A stretch of DNA of 64,000 bases from PALSA-1003 sp963791945. Its GTDB lineage: Bacteria; Pseudomonadota; Gammaproteobacteria; Burkholderiales; Casimicrobiaceae. Where the stretch lies: positions 248,001-312,000 of the forward strand of contig CAWBUD010000004.1 in the NCBI GenBank assembly GCA_963791945.1. Reading direction: 5' to 3'. Below are positions 62,714-64,000 of the stretch, piece after piece (position 1 is the first letter of the stretch; each line of letters opens with the position of its first letter). The translations under genes were made by a program, and so were the position numbers. The notes beneath the pieces are model-generated. The model had not been told where the DNA came from. It searched no databases and was given only the letters and a program-made list of their open reading frames with translations.

Positions 62714-63472
62714 TCATGTCGCAAGCCAGACCAGCGTGACCATGCGGCCTGCGCGCGCGCCGTCGCGACGATACGAATGGAAAGACGCGCTCTCGCTGAA
62801 CGTGCATCGGGCCGCGCCGGCAATCGAACGCACGCCGGCTCGCGCGAGTCGTCTCCGCGCGAGCGCGCTTAAGTCGGCAAGCCACTTGTCCGAACCGATC
62901 GGGCTGAAGCACGCCTCGGCGCCGGAATCCGAAGCGCAGTGCGCCTCGAGGACATCCGCGCCGACCTCGTAAACCCGTGGCCCGATCCCCGGACCGATCC
63001 AGACCAGAACGTTGCCGGGATCGGCACGCATCGCCGCGAGGGTGGCTTCGATCACGCCGGCGGCCAGCCCGCGCCAGCCGGCGTGCGCCGCGGCGACCAC
63101 CGATCCGGTGCGATCGGCAAAGAGCATCGGCAGGCAGTCCGCGGTCTGAATCGCGCATACGACGTCGCGACCGCGAGCGACGATGCCGTCGGCGCGCGGA
63201 GGCGACGACACCGCAGGCAGCGCGTCCGCATCGTGGATCGCCGCTCCGTGCACCTGACGCAGCCAACGCGGAGGGGTGGGTACCCATCGCGAGAGCTCGT
63301 CCGGGAGCTCATCGTCCGTCGCTTCCTTCGCCGGCGCACGATACCGTGCACCGCCGCTGTTGCGCGTGGTTGAAAAGGCGCGCACGTTGGGCGGAGCCGG
63401 CCATTCGGGAACGATCCAGTCCAGGCCGGCGGCGGCGAAATCCTCGGCGAGCGAGCGGCGGAGCGTCGTCAT
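62714..63472 (-). CDS. pgeF: Peptidoglycan editing factor / purine nucleoside phosphorylase (YfiH, DUF152)
   Basis: 252 residues from the ATG that overlaps the rluD stop (ATGA). Active-site pattern: QVHGAAIH, QTADCLPML and AAHAGWRGLAAGV (His, Cys, His zinc ligands). The family was long called laccase or polyphenol oxidase. It is now linked to removing mis-incorporated Ser from peptidoglycan precursors or to purine nucleoside phosphorolysis. Coupled to rluD as in many proteobacteria. Confidence 0.9.
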   Translation of the reverse strand: MTTLRRSLAEDFAAAGLDWIVPEWPAPPNVRAFSTTRNSGGARYRAPAKEATDDELPDELSRWVPTPPRWLRQVHGAAIHDADALPAVSSPPRADGIVARGRDVVCAIQTADCLPMLFADRTGSVVAAAHAGWRGLAAGVIEATLAAMRADPGNVLVWIGPGIGPRVYEVGADVLEAHCASDSGAEACFSPIGSDKWLADLSALARRRLARAGVRSIAGAARCTFSESASFHSYRRDGARAGRMVTLVWLAT

Positions 63473-64000
63473 TGCGCGGCCCGCAACGACGCGAGCAGCG
63501 CCGCGAAATCCGCCGGGAGCGGCGATTGCCACCTCATGGGCCGACGCGTCGAGGGATGAGCGAGCCCGAGCCGCCACGCATGCAGCGCCTGACGATGAAA
63601 CGCGATGCCGCGGCGACGGCCGTACTCCGGATCCCCGACCAGCGGATGGAGCAAAGCGGCAAGATGCACGCGGATCTGATGGGTGCGTCCGGTTTCCAGC
63701 CGGCAGGCGAGCAGCGTGCAGGTGGAGAAGCGCTCGCGAACTTCATAGTGCGTCACGGCGCGCTTGCCCGTCGCGACGACCGCCATCGACGTGCGCTTTA
63801 CGGGGTGTCGCGCGATCGGCGCGTCGATGATTCCGCCGTGCGGGACCGCGCCCTGCACGAGCGCGAGATACTCCCGGCGTACCGTGCGAGCCTGCAGCTG
63901 GCGGACGAGATCGGTCTGGGCGGTGGGGGTCTTGGCGATCACCAGCAGCCCGGTCGTGTCCTTGTCGAGCCGGTGCACGATGCCCGCGCGAGCTACTTGA
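63469..64000 (-). CDS. rluD: 23S rRNA pseudouridine synthase RluD (3' part)
   Basis: Frame is open to the right edge, so the gene continues beyond it. The RluA-family active site is seen as AGIVHRLDKDTTGLLVIAK (catalytic Asp in HRLDKDT, His codon at 63975-63973), with RTHQIRVHL and GDPEYG later. It modifies U1911, U1915 and U1917 in helix 69. Only about 177 C-terminal residues are visible. The N-terminal S4 domain is outside the window. Confidence 0.92.
   Translation of the reverse strand, partial: QVARAGIVHRLDKDTTGLLVIAKTPTAQTDLVRQLQARTVRREYLALVQGAVPHGGIIDAPIARHPVKRTSMAVVATGKRAVTHYEVRERFSTCTLLACRLETGRTHQIRVHLAALLHPLVGDPEYGRRRGIAFHRQALHAWRLGLAHPSTRRPMRWQSPLPADFAALLASLRAAQ

Overview
The window is high-GC, densely packed bacterial chromosome that looks betaproteobacterial. 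The grounds are the phaC-phaA-phaB plus phaR-rimO order with a phasin between, a cydP-cydA-cydB-cydX set, an Mla-type lipid transport operon with a STAS-fused permease, and pgeF next to rluD. No rRNA, tRNA, CRISPR array, intact insertion sequence or phage gene was seen. The genus cannot be told from the sequence alone.

Layout. 1-1230: 3' part of a coniferyl-aldehyde-type dehydrogenase. 1339-11786 (minus): a purine-scavenging operon (xdhA, xdhB, xdhC, then a BMP-type nucleoside ABC transporter) joined by start/stop overlaps and ending in a DUF2127 gene. 11887-15560: a SYLF-domain gene and a mirror-image duplication of a two-gene unit (orphan amino-acid-type binding protein plus small glycine-zipper protein). 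15557-19303: an Mla/MCE lipid transport operon. 19696-23085 (minus): 3-hydroxybutyrate dehydrogenase interrupted by an in-frame TAG, CoA-transferase A and B, fabI, an RRM protein and an unlisted 54-residue membrane protein. 23345-39492: envelope and stress functions (Omp85-like barrel, MscS-like and AI-2E membrane proteins, DUF2092, a frameshifted DASS transporter, MscS, a giant DUF748 protein, two nearly identical SYLF genes). 40329-44808: a two-gene glycosidase cassette (GH63/MGH1-like and GH13). 44940-52500: decayed VOC and PPK2 genes around an ankyrin protein, a SYLF protein and a DUF3141-pta-ackA operon. 52699-55780: cytochrome bd oxidase. 55777-64000: rimO, phaR, phasin, phaB, phaA, phaC, pgeF and the 3' part of rluD.

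The most striking pattern is regulatory. Between about 23.2 and 51.9 kb many transcription units are preceded by a CRP/FNR-family palindrome of the form TTGAY-N4-GTCAA. In six cases a -10-like hexamer begins 35-36 bases after the start of the palindrome, the geometry of a class II FNR-type promoter. The units include the ketone-body/fabI operon, DUF2092, DUF748, two SYLF genes and DUF3141-pta-ackA. I infer a chromosomal low-oxygen/stress island linking acetate formation, PHB turnover, envelope maintenance and possibly storage-sugar hydrolysis, next to cytochrome bd and the PHB genes. Several genes in the island are broken (bdh, DASS, VOC, PPK2, a gene-end fragment), so the island is changing by duplication and decay.

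A second unusual element is a structured 3' region after the phasin gene. It holds a hairpin with a CU-rich, anti-Shine-Dalgarno loop directly before a strong terminator, which could be a 3'-UTR-derived small RNA.
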